From Lethocerus indicus (taxonomy: Eukaryota > Arthropoda > Insecta > Hemiptera > Belostomatidae): DNA of 64,000 nucleotides. Each line of letters starts with the position of its first letter. The first letter of the stretch is position 1. The notes under the pieces were generated by a model, which was not told where the DNA came from, did no database searches, and worked only from the letters and a program-made list of their open reading frames with translations. Both the position numbers and the translations under genes were made by a program. Below, one piece after another: positions 39,301 through 54,414 of the stretch. The stretch spans positions 12,717,746 through 12,781,745 of the forward strand of contig JACDQD010000006.1 of NCBI GenBank assembly GCA_019843655.1. The letters are read 5' to 3'.

Positions 39301-42300
39301 TGATCAAGAAAACACTGGTCTTAATTTTAATTGTGTTACTTAAAACTATAGAACACTCTTCATTTTAACATTCTTCTTTCGTATTTCCCCGTCTCATCAC
39401 TTTACAACTTGATAGAAATGATAATTAATCAGGATTTATCCAACATGAATCAGAAGAACCCAGTAAAATTCATTATAATGTTGACGATAAATCAAATTTA
39501 CGTTGCGCTAATGCCAATCGAAAATCTGAGATAATAAACGGAGATATACTTCCCTGCGCGTTTAGCCACATATAGTCATTACACTAGTAATTGGAGCTAA
39601 TAGGTAGAGAGAACTGCATTGGGAGATCACTCTAACTTCTTGCGCTCGCCACAACTTCTTGTTGTTTCTCGGCAGTCGGAAACCAAGCCGGATAACCCAA
39701 TCGCAACTTCAGTGGCAATCTCATAAGAAAATTTTTCACATCATACAATTAATCGTATAAATATTACTGTTATTTTATTTTATAAATAATACTGCCCATA
39801 GAAGAAACGCCCATAGGTTAGTTTTACCTTTAGCATTATTTTTTTGATTTTCCTTCAAAGCCACTAATTTGGGCATGCAACAGAATTACGCCGAAAATGA
39901 AGCATATCAGAATTGACCACTTACTAAAATATTTTTTATTCATCAGACCTATGGAATGGTCCTTTTCCGGTCGTAGCCCGGAAGGAATGCTGTTTTGCAT
40001 ATTCTGTTGTTGCCTTAGTGGGAAGAATTGGGTTTGCTTCAAATCCAAATAACTACTTCACAAGTAGTAAGATTATTTCAACCGGGTGGGAGTGGAATGG
40101 GCTAGAAACTTACACTAGGTCGGTTCTAATTAGGAAATATTTTGTTGAGGAATCGTTTCTAAAAATCGTTTTGAGGCGTAGTGACGAGGTGAGTGAGGTT
40201 GAGGCAGGTGGTGCCCGCCCACTGGTCCCCCACCCAGGTCATTGCTCCTCGGCCCGCCGCCACCAAAGTCTACCTCCAGCATAAACAATTTCAGATCTGT
40301 CTATCCATCCCCGTCCAATAACTCTGTTCCGATCATAAACGTTTTTCTTTTAACAGTTTCGTTTTATTAAACCATCCCGGAAATAGGATAACTCTGTTAT
40401 ACGAGCGTTCGCCGAAAATAGATCGTACGTAAACAAGACTCGACAGTGGTATACGTGTCCTCTAGTTTTCAGTTTATAAAACTAAACAGGATAATCTGTA
40501 CCTGTTCCGAGTCAGTTTGTTTCAAATTCTCACCATCGCCGCATACGGGTTTTCTTCGATGATCTCTAACCAGTACTTGAAATCACCCACAGAATATTTT
40601 TAAGTTGAAGCGGTACTAATAAAAAGCATAATTTGGAAATGAATGATTGAATGGAATAAAAATTCTATTAACGAGCGCAAGGCACGGTCACTTTGGATAC
40701 ATTTTTTCTTGCCTTCATTATACTTCTACATAAGAAAACATCGTTTTAATACAAAAAGTGAAAATTGAAATCAACCTTAGTCCTTAGTCCGTTGTTTCTT
40801 TTCCTCCACAGAGAGTGCCTTCTAGTTACTTTCAAACGAACCGGATACGCTGCGTTGGGCTCAGGACATAAAAGAAAGTACTCTACATTCGAAAAATGCT
40901 GAGTAGAAACCTCAACCTCGCCGGGTCAAGTTCTTAGCATTCGTCCAACTGCAAACCGAGAAGCCGACTATACATTGCGTTGATACTTCTTAAATATGAT
41001 TACGACAGCATAATTTACTTTCCCCAGTGGGTTTATGAACCAGAAGATGAAGTAATAACTCGGCCAATTTTGTTCCCAGTCCAGGAGAATGCATTAAATA
41101 AATTCTTGGACCCAGAGGTTAGTTGTGGACAAAGGATCACTAGGAGATGGACCGTTTAACGTTCGGGTGGAACCGGGAATGGTTGGCAGGGTGTGAGGAG
41201 AGATGAGATGAAAGCGAAGTGAGGTAGCGGGCGGGTGTCAATCAACCTTCGGTCAAGATCGTTAACCCCTCCAGAGGGGGCCGAGCCTCCGGGCGCAGTC
41301 AGAAAAACAAACTTCCCTCGTCCATTGTACTTCATTGAGTGTTCCGCTTTTTTCCGCTTCCTTTTTTTTTATTTAGGCAACAAAAAACTGCGAGAGCCCC
41401 CATTCAAATTGCTTCGGTGGCAGTTTTCCCTTCGGGCACCCACCTCCCCCCTCCCGCCCAACCACCTAATGGCCGCTATTAGGGCGGTCGCGTTTATCCC
41501 GGCTGTGCATCTGCAGACCCGGCCGCAAATTCGAACGATAAACTTAGCAATTATTTGGCGCGTCCGATTTATACCCGAGCGAAAGTCTTAAGGTAGATTT
41601 ATATTCTCAAGCATATTGAAAGATTTATGTCGTCTCGTGACGCAATAAACATTAAACTATACATTTCCAGATATAGCTCCTTTAATAAGTTCAACTTCCT
41701 TATTATTCCATAAATATTTGTATGTTATTCCTCATTATTATATACGTTTAGTAAGTTTTTTCGTATAGTATAGGAATAAAGATTGTGTTCGTGTGAGTGC
41801 ATAGAAATTTCACTGTACAGAATGCGTACAGTGCAAGTCAAACTAATATTAATACTAATGCATTATGCATTATATTATCATTATCGTAAAATCATTACAA
41901 ATCAACGTATAATAAAAGTTAAAGACAGGGCGATAATTATTTAAGGCAATAATAATGTAATCCGAATTATTAAGTTTAAAGAACTCAGTATAATGTACTA
42001 TCGCAGACTTAACTATTAAATATTTTTCTCAGGAATGAACGCAACAGCCCGACCCAAAGTGTAATCCAAGACTCCATCCGGAGCACACTCACAGTTCCAT
42101 TTTACAAGCCCCATAAAACCCTAATGTCATAAACCGGAAAGGATCATATGTCGGCAATGTTGAACCCGAAAGAAAGCGCATAACAAGTTTATTGCAATAA
42201 AATTACGAGTGACACATCTGTATACGTATATTGTTAGAGGTTTATATTCTGTTGAAACGGCGCAATGAAGTAGTATTACAAATTCAAATACAGAAGAGGA

Positions 42301-45300
42301 TTCGGAACCAACACTCTGCGCCACACTACAATAGGTCACAATAAAACTTTTTTAACTTCATTGAATGATGATGACTAAAATGTTTAGTGTTTAGCAATCC
42401 GAACTTCGGAATATTGTATATACCCTTTTTAATGAACTTATATTAAAAGATGAGTACGCCATTGAAAAGCAATAAAGTGTGTAATTTGAAAATCCTGCAA
42501 TGAAAGCATTTCATATGTACATTTGGGGCAGCTAAATATTAATAACATCGGAATTGAGGTAGAACGAAAGGCTGCGCTCCATTATTGCACGGGCGGGCGT
42601 CAAACTTTAACGTAAAATACTATTTCTGAAAACAGTCATTCAAGCGTATCAGAATGCAGAATGTACCGTTGGAACTGAGCGTATTTAAATCGCTGACCAC
42701 CCCCATATAATTATTGCTATTGTTAATTCAATTCCGGCGTGCATTCTTTCCTTCGCGGACACATGGCTGTCGGTCCAGGTATTTCCATTGCCGAGCGCGT
42801 TTCATTCACGATTTTTCCACGAATAAGAGAATTTTTTTTCCACAGTGGTCCACCGCGATCTGATTGACGGTTATGTCGGATAAAATTCAAAGTGGTTCAA
42901 AAATTACAAATTTCAAGTCGTGCAGTAACAGTATAAAGGCAATGTGATTGAGGGTAGTAATTGTCGTATAATATAATCAACCGTTTTATATAAACCACTT
43001 TAAACGCCGAAAATTTCAACTTCCAATAGTATAGTTTCGTGTCCGTATTTTGTCACGTTATATTGTTTATTAATCGGAATATTCGGATTATTAAATTTGG
43101 ATAATCACTTTGGTTTACGGAAGTTCATTCAGCGATGGACAATCTATTCAAAGGTCTGTGTGGCGGGATTCGGACCGCATTATAAAAGGAAGTGGCCCAA
43201 AAAGGAAATTTGCAATAGAAATCAGAGATTACAGGAAAGCTTCGCGAATTGATCGATAGAATATCTGGGACGGAGTGAATAGTGGCCTCTGCGAAGCACC
43301 AGCCGGCGGCTTCATTATAGAGCCCCCAACTTGCGCCAACTATGCGACCGGGCAGGTAGACCAACAATTAACAAACTGAATCTAATTGCTCTCTCCGCCG
43401 GTTAATTGGCAAAGTGAGACTCGTTTTCGGATTGCGGCGAAACTTTCTTCCCTCTTTGTGCTGAGAGTTATCGCCGAGCGGGGTAAACATCCCCCCCCTC
43501 ACCCACCATCCGCCCCCAATCCACACGGTATATATAAAAGTTAATGCCCGTTAATGCCCGGCCGTAAATCAACGGGCGGCAGTCATAAATCTCGAAATAA
43601 AAATTTCGCCCCAAGTCGGCCGCCGCAGACTTTCTTTTGTCTTAACATTCTGCCTAACTTTTATTGCGGTTCTAGGCCCCCATCTAAATCAAAGTTAGAT
43701 CAATGACGCGATAGAAGATATCGCGGGAGAAGTTTCGGCCTTTATATAATAAAACTGAAGAATATTTAGTCACAAATTATAATTAAAGAGGTGTGCTGAA
43801 AAGTCTAAAAAATCTGGAAAATTGGAATGAATATTTATCGAAAATTTTAAACTTGCTATTGAATAACTATTGGTAGGATTCATCAGATCGGCCGTCATAA
43901 TTAGGTATCTCATTGTATTAGTAATGAAAGACTTTTCATGCTCTCAATGAACCGAAACCTTGGTTTACTCGGAAAACTAATTATTCTGCGGTTGTTATTG
44001 CAATATAGATCTGCAAAAATATATATGAACTATACTAAATAAATTTATTGTGGTCTTTATTGAGTGGACTAAATTAAAAAAAAAAGAAAAGATATTTTCT
44101 TCAAGTTTTTAAATAACAAATGATCTGTAAAACGAACACATATTCTGGCATCTGAATTTACAACGTTCTGAAGTTCGGCTTCCTCTCCACTAATGTCCGT
44201 AATACTAGTTCCCCCTAATTGTATATAAATTAACTTAATCACTGAATGAAATTTAATTTAAATAACGTAATGTAAAATGAACTATTTCAATGGCATTCGT
44301 GGCTACTAATTCAAATCGGTTAAATAGGACAGGGATCAAAGGATGAAATCAGATTCGGATTCACATAATATTTGGAATTATCTGATAATATACGGACCGT
44401 TGGGCATTTCTGCTAGCCCACATGCTGCACGTTTCCAGAATAATTAAAGTCCCGTCGAAACTATGCTTACAGTCTAATTTACTAGTCGAGAAAGAACTAC
44501 TTCTTAGAGTGGAAAGACTCATATTATTGCCTTCTGCGTCTTTAATCAAAAGATGCTTCAATAAAATAAAAAAACATGACATGTCGTCGAATACATAAAA
44601 TACTGGTATCAATTTTATGATACGAAGATATTCATGCATTATTTCCTAAATAAAGAATTAAATTATTAATTAAATATGTATTCTTAATATATATATCCTA
44701 AATTGATATCTTTTCGGAGAAATACTCCGTGACAATCGATTCATAGCATGGGAAATAAAACATGAAATTAAGTGGAAATTAAATTGAGAACAAATCACTT
44801 GTCTAAAAATAAATAAACGCGGAGGTATAAAAAGAAATCTGGAAAATATCAAGGATGCACTAATGTAGGCAATTATTCAAAATATATAATCTGATGGTCG
44901 GATTGACTATCGACAAAAGTGGAAGCGAAACTCTCCAAACTATAGAAGCACCTTATCGGAAAGAAATCAGCAGTAATATTATTTATTGCACTTGTCGCGA
45001 TCCTAGATTAAAATTGAGTCCAAAGCTATTACCAGACGTAAATAATTTCAGGTATATATTTCTAGCGGTCTAAAAAAAACAAAACATAATAATAAATAAG
45101 GGCAAAACGAGGCGAGTGGGGGCAGATAATACCAAGGCATTTAGTTTCTTGATTTACTGCAGTACATTTATCTCCGGGTGAAACAAAACCAGGCAAAAAA
45201 GTGCGGTAACAGGAATGAAATAAACGTTAGAATAACGCGTGTAGCCATAATAAGAACGGCGTATCGGTTTTTCGGCTGCAGTTCCGATTTATTCGATATC

Positions 45301-46585
45301 GACAGACGTTTAAATGGTGCACCTATTAGGCGAAAATTGGGGTAAAATGATAATGAGTTTTATTCCGTTTTTTGGTATTTCGTGCTCGCCCTGGTCACCA
45401 ATTTACGACCCAAAGTTTTTTTGTTTAGAAAGTATTTACAGTAGCAATCCTAATAATACCTTAATATAATTGGTCTTCTCATGTTGTAAATTTACGTGGT
45501 ATTCAATTCGACAAATCTTAATCTCGCCTAGTGGAAAAACGTTTAGAACACCTCAATTGAAATAATATAGAACGGAATGTTGACAGAAATATGCAATAGA
45601 CTCAAAAATAGGTAGAAAAAAACCCACGAATTCACGAAACAGTATACTAAGTAGATAGAATACCTAGTACGCAATTTAGAGAAAATCATAAAATGCGCGA
45701 AGAACGAAAATCGCAGCGGCAGACCACATGTTCGATAATTTCACTAACCCTCTCATACCCCAATATAACACAATATAAAACATAAATTTACTGAATATTT
45801 TGTCCGAGATTGAAGGCAATGGAATGTGGTCGGCACAGTACTTCAAAATGGTAATTGGGAAAATATCTTGCACCACGTGTCGAGGCTACTCGGTTAGGCT
45901 ACCGTGAAATATAATCCATTATATTCGATTATATAGGAACATCTTTTGTTAGGGCACTAACCATTTTGCAATTCCAGTAATGCCACAATCCTTATAAATG
46001 TCTAGGGGAGTCTACCAACTATTTTGAGTGGCGACTTCGACGTGCACTTCTCGCGACCTCAGGCTCAACCATTGATTGATTTTTTGGATCAAAAATGTTC
46101 TTTAAGACTTACAAGTGAATTAAAAGATTCGGTACTGCAATTGATTTGGTGTTTTCAGTAGATCTCAAGCGGAAAGTACTGCACAGACGTTTGTTTCATA
46201 TTTCAGCTACCACAGACCTACTATCTGTTATTGAATAAGAAAGTACTGAGTACTGAGTACCGAGTTTTTATTTTTGCACAATGAATTTTTAATAAAATTG
46301 TTTAAAATTAGTGAGTATTTTATTCAATTTTTCCTTTCATTAGTCATGTTAATCGTTATTAATCGTTATTCAATGAAATTAGCAATATAAAAACTGAAGA
46401 AGTTTCACTTGAGTTGCCTGAGGGTTTCCCATTTCTTTTTATTTGAGCGTTATGTGTAATTTTAAAAATACTATCTGAGTAACTTTCGTCATTTCCAATT
46501 GAGAACTCACGTGCAACACTGACGGTACCGCGGTGTCAACGTCCCAGTACACGTACAGACCATCACGCACTTTGTATGCGCGAAG

Positions 46586-46588
<3 letters not shown>
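36378..46588. other. Long non-coding stretch
   Basis: No supported gene in about 10 kb. GC-richer islands occur at 36540-37000, 38140-38530, 38880-39000, 40150-40290, 41200-41580 and 43380-43700. A run of 14 G is at 37624-37637. The 43.5 kb island holds a tandem GTTAATGCCC pair after a TATATAAAAG word (about 43531-43540) and a TCATAAA word. Very AT-rich tracts occur at 41600-42040, 43740-44100 and 44560-45080. The plus-strand frame at 41235-41591 (118 codons) has no recognisable domain. Confidence 0.5.

Positions 46589-46671
<83 letters not shown>
46589..46671. repeat. (CT)n microsatellite, about 83 bp
   Basis: About 41 uninterrupted CT units on the plus strand. It creates spurious Arg-Glu (minus strand) and Ser-Leu (plus strand) repeat frames. 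Long GA/CT tracts are binding substrates for insect GAGA-type factors and can form triplex DNA. Confidence 0.98.
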
Positions 46672-46673
<2 letters not shown>

Positions 46674-48900
46674 ATTCCCTTTCCCTTTCTCCCTCTATAT
46701 CTGCACACCTGCAGTGTACTGCAGGGACCCTTAGAGCCGAGACCCATTTAGTTATCCTCAGGTTCGGGACAGAGACTCGGAATTGAGTTGTCCTATCCGT
46801 TGAGTCAACCGTAGGGTCGAAGGCAAACAACTTCGCCATGTCCGATCCGTTACAATTTACGGCAGTATAAACCGACTAAGATTAAAAATATTATCATGCT
46901 GCTAACCGAAGATGTGAAATTAAACACAAAAAGAACGAGATTAGCTGAACTGACCGGTTTATATTTAAATCAACCGGCTGAATATCATGTACAGTACTAC
47001 CCACGTAAATTCCTCAACCTGCATGGAATAACGGTAATTTGTATTTTCAAACATTAATTGAGTATAAATCGATGACAACGACGATGAAATATAGGAACAG
47101 AAATTGATACATTAACCCATTTGGAGTATTCTAAATTCTGGGAATTAGAATCTACCTATGAATTACCCTTTCCATAACAATCACGCCAGCACTCAGATAT
47201 TTATATATTTTGGTTACATCAATGTTGCTTTCATATTTATTTAGTATTTACGAGCAATTAAGGTAAATGTAATGTTTTGTACGTGTGTATGTGCGTGAAT
47301 AAGCGAAGTGGCGAGCGGGACGTGACCAGCAGACGAAAGGTCAAGACTTCCCCCACGGTAGTTCCCTGAGATTCCCATCGGTTCTAAGTTGAAACGAAAT
47401 ATCCAAATATTTTGTTCGTTTTTCCGAATTACTGTTTCGCTCACTCTAGCGGTATATGTATAGAATGCGGTACGTAAGTTCTTGGATTTAATTTTTCCAC
47501 GCGCATATTAATGAAAAAAACACCGTACATCCATACAGTTTTTCAATTATCTGGCCTCCCTGTAATGGAACAGGTGATATTGGATCAAATGATAGGGTAA
47601 CCGATCACAGGGAAACGGCCAAAAATTGGAAGAAGACTAAGTTAAAAGGCTCCCACCAAATGTTGACTGGCAAGGCGAAAGGAAAAAATAGGTTCATCTC
47701 CGTCATAATATTATTATCGACATAAATGCCATTCAATGGGTTTCAATTTACACTCAGGGTGGGTGCCATTCACCCTTTATTTTATTCGTTTTTAATTTAG
47801 AATGTCCAATGGCTTTCCATTGGGCAGTTACACCCGGCCTGCTCCAGAGTGTGTCCTCCAAAACATTTTCCCATTTTCATTCTCGGGTGAAAAATAATGA
47901 TTTTTTTCTATAAACAAACGTAAACGTAACATTGACATTTTTTCATTATAAATACTCGAGTTAATGTATGTTTAGTTACTGCCCTCCTGCCAAACTAAGT
48001 CCACTAATCTACCAACCACTTAAAACCCAATCAACGCCTGGGACACGCAGCCAGTATTTTATACTTATTAATTATAGTATTTAATGGGGTCCTTGGGATA
48101 AGGTCTCCATGGAGGCCGAGTGCCATACATGCTGCGCTCTTAGGTAAGATTATTAGGGCGCCCTCGAGCGGTCAATTTATGGGTCAACGTACCGATAAAT
48201 TCCCGTAATGAATTCTGTGTTCAGTGCGGTGTTTGCCTTGTGCGAGTACACGAACGTGAATAGCGCTGGTTCAGACAAGCGGTAAGTATAGCGCCGTCAG
48301 AATCCGGGAATAATTGCGTTACTATTTTGGCAGTTTCAAGAAAAGACGTCCTATAAACAAGAGGGAACGAAGCGTTTACGCCGGAATCTTTAATCTCGTT
48401 TTATATTACATGAATTCATTCATTCGTAATTATTAATTTACGACGAAACGTTTATAACTTTGTTCTTGATACAGTTTCCATCATCGAATAACAACATCGA
48501 AAATCACACTGAATATAAAGTAATTGTATTACAAAGCGCGGCAAAAAACAAATAATACGATATCTCTGAGATAGGTTCACAAAGTGTATGCCACTCTTTG
48601 ACCAATCTTCATTCCCCTTCACTGATTAGAAACCCTACAAATTTGTTTAATTCCGTCAGTTAAAAACCGATTATTACTTTGCACAATCATTTAGTTCCTA
48701 TTTTTTTTCTAAGAAGAAAGAAAGGGAGGATGTTGATTATTCAGCAAGGGGACCATGTTAATGAAATCTGCCACGGTGTCGCGAAAACACGTAGACTCCT
48801 AGAGGCCACTCCTAGACACCCCTCCAGGGTCGGATATATTTTATACATATAAAATGTATGTGAGAATATATATATCTATGGGTCTTGCAAACTGGTGCCG
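46672..48900. other. Non-coding stretch
   Basis: Mixed composition, no gene supported. An island at about 48080-48300 is followed by AT-rich DNA. Confidence 0.5.
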
Positions 48901-49050
48901 ATGCGGGTTTCGCTCAGTATAAAAGGGTGGCGGGTGGCAGGGTCGGCGACACGTTTCCTGCATTATAGCCGGCCCGCCTCACGTGGCTCGCACATTTTCC
49001 CATATCTAACTCTATCTCTCTCCATCCCCTCCCTCCCTCCCTCCCTCTTC
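48901..49050 (+). promoter_or_regulatory. TATA-box candidate core promoter
   Basis: A strong TATA word, TATAAAAGG (48918-48926), lies in a GC-rich setting. It is followed by a pyrimidine-rich tract at 49009-49057. The expected start region, 25-32 bases downstream, has no clear initiator, and no open frame of note follows. Weak candidate only. Confidence 0.15.
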
Positions 49051-52000
49051 TACCCCTCCTCGCTCTCGGGCCACTCGACTGCTGAAACTCCTTCCGTATT
49101 ATCATAAAACTTATATTTTATGTCCTATTAATTCTCCGGGCCGTTCCACAGTTATTAATTTTGCCAAAGGTCAAATCCTCAGCCAAATGGTGACAATCTC
49201 TTATTTAATTAGTGTGAACTAAAAGTGCCCATCCTAAATGCTACAATTTAAAACCATACAAACGTTTTTCATATTGCACTGAGTTTATTTGTATATAATG
49301 GTTTTTTATATTTAAACAATATATATATTTCGTAAGAGAATTATTCTTGAAATATGGCAATATATATGGTTTATCAAAGAAATGATGATGTATAATATAA
49401 TTAATAGATTTAGTTTATAAATATTCACTGTGAATAACCTGGTATTCAATAATGATCAAAGGAAAGAAACGATTTAAATGTTTCAACAAATAACACTATT
49501 TATTGAAAACAATTTAATCAGGTTTTCATATGATTATTTCTCTTTTTATTCGACATAATGTTTCATTTATTAAAAATAATAATTTGATAAAATATATGTT
49601 TCGAAATATATTGATAATGTTTGCAAATAACTCATCAGTTGGTGTGAGTGTCTGAAGAGATCTTTATAACTGCTAATAAAAGCGAAGCTGCGACGGTCAA
49701 ACTGCTCGTCATTCTGGGCGAAGAATTTGACAGGGTTCAGATGAGTTTCTCGAATTATCGGGTCCATATCCGGGCCCGGCGCGGATTTAAGTGGCGAGAC
49801 CGACGACGGTGCTTCTGCTAAGGTAATTAAGTTACACCAATTAGCGCGAAGTGGGAAGTGGGCTGCTGGGCAATAAGGATGTATTTAACCGTCACCCCCG
49901 AACTACTTTAGGTCGGATTCATCTCTCTCTCACCTCTCTCTCTCTCTCTCACTCACTCTCTCTCTCTGTCCCTCCCTCTCTCCTCTCGGGTTCGAATCTA
50001 AATTAAATCGAGAAGTTGGACGGACCATCCATCTTCTGGGTTGTGGCGGAGGGGAGGTCGACTACCGAAGTTTAACCGAAGGCGCGCGGGGCCGCGAGAG
50101 GCTCCCACTCGGGGCACAGATCCCCGATATATATTGGCCAATTCATTATTTGAATTAGAAATGAACCGACCCAGTTTGGGGCCGGGGGGGGCGCCCGACC
50201 GATAACAAAGTGCGACCGGAGCTCTCGGGTTATTAAATAGGCCGAGGATATATGGCCGATGCCGATGGATACAAATTAAGACCGATTCGGTCCCTGGATC
50301 GGAAACGGTGTTATAATTTGTCATTCCACCCGGGGCGGGCCAGGTATTTTCGGGTCGGAAGAAACCAATTTGTTCTGAACTTCATACTCATTTCCGAGAA
50401 AAAACCCGAGTGCATTCGCATTAAAAATTTCCGTAATATTACGCCAACCTGAACTTCAACGATCACATCAACAAGACCAATTCCTTGTGAACATGGGATA
50501 TATATTCATATTTAAATATGTAACCGAATGGGATTTGTCGATACCGAATTTTTAACTGGAATCAAAATATTTGAACTTAATATTTCATTTGTATATCGGC
50601 CAGTTTTAAGTTGGATGTGAAAACTGATCAACCGCTTTTATTTCACCAATAAAACGGCGGTGCTTCGACAGTCCTCCACACGAGCGAGTAAAACGTTACG
50701 ATTACGTTCGAGTAGGGAACTACAAATAGAAGTGGGTTGCCACAAAAGAAGTACATTCCGCAAAATAGCTCTTCGGACAAAGGCTGTAGAGCCACTTTAT
50801 CTCGACTGCCCTTGTAACTGTAACACAAGTGTTTTCAATAGTTGCGGCACTGGAATCGGTCGAATATTGTTTTCCTTTAATTGTTTTCTCTTAATTTTTT
50901 TTCTGTTACTTTATCGACCTCATTGAATAAAATGGAACTCGACTACGAGTTGTCGGGATTTAATTACTGAAACTAGAAATCGTTGGGGGCTTATTTCATG
51001 CGGATGGCAGGTGCCCCCCCGGCCACCACCGCCATACGACCGGCCGCGAAATGCTGTACGCCTCGGGGTCTGAGACATTAGCATATTTCACGCCTTTGGA
51101 AAACAATTAGGCCGGGCAATTGAACGTTTAATGCTGGCCGGGACAATCGTTGGAAGGGCCCCAACTGCGGGTTGGGGGCGGCTCATTATTGCGGCCGGAC
51201 TCCCAATAATGCCCCGTCTCCAACCGCCCCTGCCCCGCCACCGCCCCCCCCGCTAATGGCCGCCGCCCACCCCACTTCAAGCCCCCCAACGATAGCCTCG
51301 GCCTCACCCCTATTGGGGGCCTGGCGAATAAATAACGAAGGAACCCTCGGACTCATATTAGAGGACGGTGAGCACAACCCTTATCCTGATCTGTGCATAC
51401 ATTAATTTAAACTACTTATTCAGCAACGTTGTTTATTAAGTGCCCGGGTTGAAATTAGTTAAACTGATATTAAAATTTATTTTAAGGTTTTTTTTTATAT
51501 AATCGTGCGAAGAAAAATGTGTCCGATTTATGCATTCCTCTAAAGAGCAGCTTCTTTTTACTATATTCTTATTTGGAATGTCTGCCAAGAAAATTCGTGT
51601 ATTCTAAAATACCTTATAGGGGAATCGTGTGAGAATTGAATTTCTGGTTCAACTGGTACGTAAAAGTTTTTATCTTGATACATAGATAAAATGATGCCCC
51701 GTTCAACAAATTACAGATAATGTATTACAACAAGATATCCGAACTGCCTTATTCAGTCCGGATGTAGGCCTTAGCCAACATACACAGCTTGCATAGGTGT
51801 GTAGGCCTAGCGACCCCACAGACTTACATTAAGTGACATTAACTGCACTCTACACACCAACATTAAACAACAAGTCTCCCAAGTTCTACGATATTTTATT
51901 GTTAATGTCTGTTAACAGCTCGGCGCTACCGGCACAGTGAAAGGTCTTGACCAGAGAAGTTGACTGTGAATATGTGGTACAAACATATTAGAGTGATGGG

Positions 52001-54342
52001 CATTTTCAATGCCTTTAGAATCATTTAAGTGAACATTTTTTTTAAGGTTTAATGATACTGACCCCTGCATTTCTTATTCGCAGTACAAATGTTTTTTTTT
52101 CTGAAATAGTGTAATCTGCGATAACCGAAAAAGTTGTCCAACCTATTTTCCTATTCACCATAGAGGCCAGTCGCATTCGGAAAATAAACTCGAGCAAATG
52201 TGATTAGAGATACCGCGATGCGGATTGTTCCGAGCGTCGATGAAATTAATTTCAGCCGTGTAATCAAACCAGTTGTACATCAGGGTGCAGATCTGAGCGA
52301 CGTGGTACGATTTGGAAGGGATGATTGGAGGCCCGGGTTGGGGGAGGGGGCGAGGTAATGGCCGCGGTCTCTAAATGAATCGATTTGAATGTACACGACG
52401 ACTAATTCGACGCCAATTTATATTGCGCCAGACCGATGGTGTTTGGCGACCCCAACCCTGCAATGATTCCTACCAGTTTTCGGTTCTCACATGATTCACC
52501 TACAAGTATCCGTATTGCCTGAGCACTGAGAAATATTCGGTATATGTAAGTTTAAATAATGTTGAAATTTGAAATTGGAGGATTATCTTGTCCGCATGCA
52601 GAATTTTTTCTCACGCAGACGGGAACTGGTTCGCAAATTAATTATTCCCAACTCAAAGTGCAGATAAGACGCGGTCGCTCTCTAATATAAAGTGGCGAGA
52701 TTAATTGAACATAATCCCTTGAAACGTTTGGGTCGGGCATATTTTCATAGTTCCTTAAGTTTCATAAGTTTCATAGTTCCTTGGGTCATTAAGTTTCAAA
52801 GTGCACGTTTCATCGCGCCATCGGATCCTTCCTCTCCTTAGAAATTTAATATTTGCTAACCAATATTCTTCTCGGATTAATATACAATGAAGTATTTCAC
52901 ATGAGAATATGGAAAATGTAATAAAATATCCGAGACATTTTGGGAATTATTCATAACAATATGTCAAAAGTAGAAACAATGGAAGGGAAGCAACATATTT
53001 TGGTAGCTCTCAGACTTATTTTCAACACATATTAGGTATTAGGTAGGATTCTGTGATTATTTGTAAAGCGGTAAAATTAAATTGGTATTCACCTGCAGCA
53101 CTGTCTTGGATGGTGTATGGATGCAAATGAAGCCTTTATCCGGGCACAGATATCATGCTGGCATATTACGTAACCGGATGATAATCGTAATGTGAAAGAT
53201 AAAAGTATTGAATTACGTCATTTCACGGCAGGCCAAATACAGAGGTGAATTCTTCCAGAACTGCCGCTTTTTCTGTTCATCACTTTGGCACTGGTTCTGA
53301 CAATTCTGTCATCGCTTTATACCAGCCCTCAGAAGAAGTGGTTGCTCAGTGAATATCTCATCTGGAGATGGGCTTCCAACTGGGCGACTCGAAAGTGGAG
53401 AAATACCGTTTTTGCCGGAATCCTGGCGGTTGAAACTCCGGCCCGAACACTTCGGGGCCCAAATTAAGTGCTGAGTGGGACCGGCCAACTTTGACCGAGT
53501 TGGCCACCGCCGCAGCCGGGGGGAAATTTTTATTAGGGTAATTTATGACGGGTCAATTGAGGGAGAGAGCGCTGTTTCTGTACAGATTAGGAGCTGAGTA
53601 TTAGAGCACTAGAAGTTGTGTGAATTTGAGATATTTATATTTAACATCTTTGAACTAGTAGCTTACGAGTTGAAATAGTTATGTTTAAGTTGTCAATATA
53701 ATTTCATCAATTTTTAAAAGATGCCATATCGATCATCATCTGCAATCGAAATAATTAATAATTATTACACGTTTGGTATAATGCAACAGCTTTTATAATT
53801 TTTTATTGTCAATGTGTCTATGTTAGGCTACAAACAAATTTCTGTTTATTGTCGAGGCATGAATATTACCCTCCCACATTTTCCTGTCTTCAAATAATAA
53901 CTTCCCGCGATTTAAGTTCACCTAATCAAACTAGGGCGATTACTGTCCAGTCTGTCCCATTTGTAATAATGAGATATAAATTATATAGCGTATAAGGTGG
54001 GTCACTATGCAAAACAGCCGGCTTTGGCCCGAACTAGGTATGTAAAATAGACGCCGGTTGGAAAGGTTGCGAGGTTGGCGCGGGGAGGGGGAGGGGGGTT
54101 ATTGAATGCAGAAGATGTTTTGTGTTTCGGAGTACCGAACGAAGTTGGTATTAAATTCATGTAGCGGAGGCCGAAGTAGGTCTGGCTGTTTCCATTTCAA
54201 GTTGGAGGGAACGGGGCCAGGAGAGCTAGTGAGATGGGGGCGCCGACCCGGGGAAATACCGTTTTGGCTGTTGTCGCATGTTCAATCGCAACTACCATTA
54301 CACTATTATTCTGAAGAATGTCGCTCCGGAGTACACGACAAC
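49051..54342. other. Non-coding stretch
   Basis: No supported gene. An imperfect CT-rich tract is at 49922-49987. GC islands occur at 49740-50450, 51000-51380, 52200-52460, 53400-53560 and 54020-54280. A short local tandem repeat (TTTCATAGTTCCTT, two units) lies at about 52744-52785. Homeodomain-type words (TTTAATG, CAATTAG) cluster at 51080-51135. Confidence 0.5.
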
Positions 54343-54363
54343 AATAAATAAATAAATAAATAA

Positions 54364-54411
<48 letters not shown>
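54343..54411. repeat. Compound (AAAT)n-(TA)n microsatellite
   Basis: About six AAAT units pass directly into roughly 22 TA units. Confidence 0.97.

Positions 54412-54414
<3 letters not shown>

Noticed and set aside
46439..46839. Arg-Glu repeat proteins (minus) and Ser-Leu repeat protein (plus)
   Set aside because: Translations of the (CT)n microsatellite; no coding support outside the tract.
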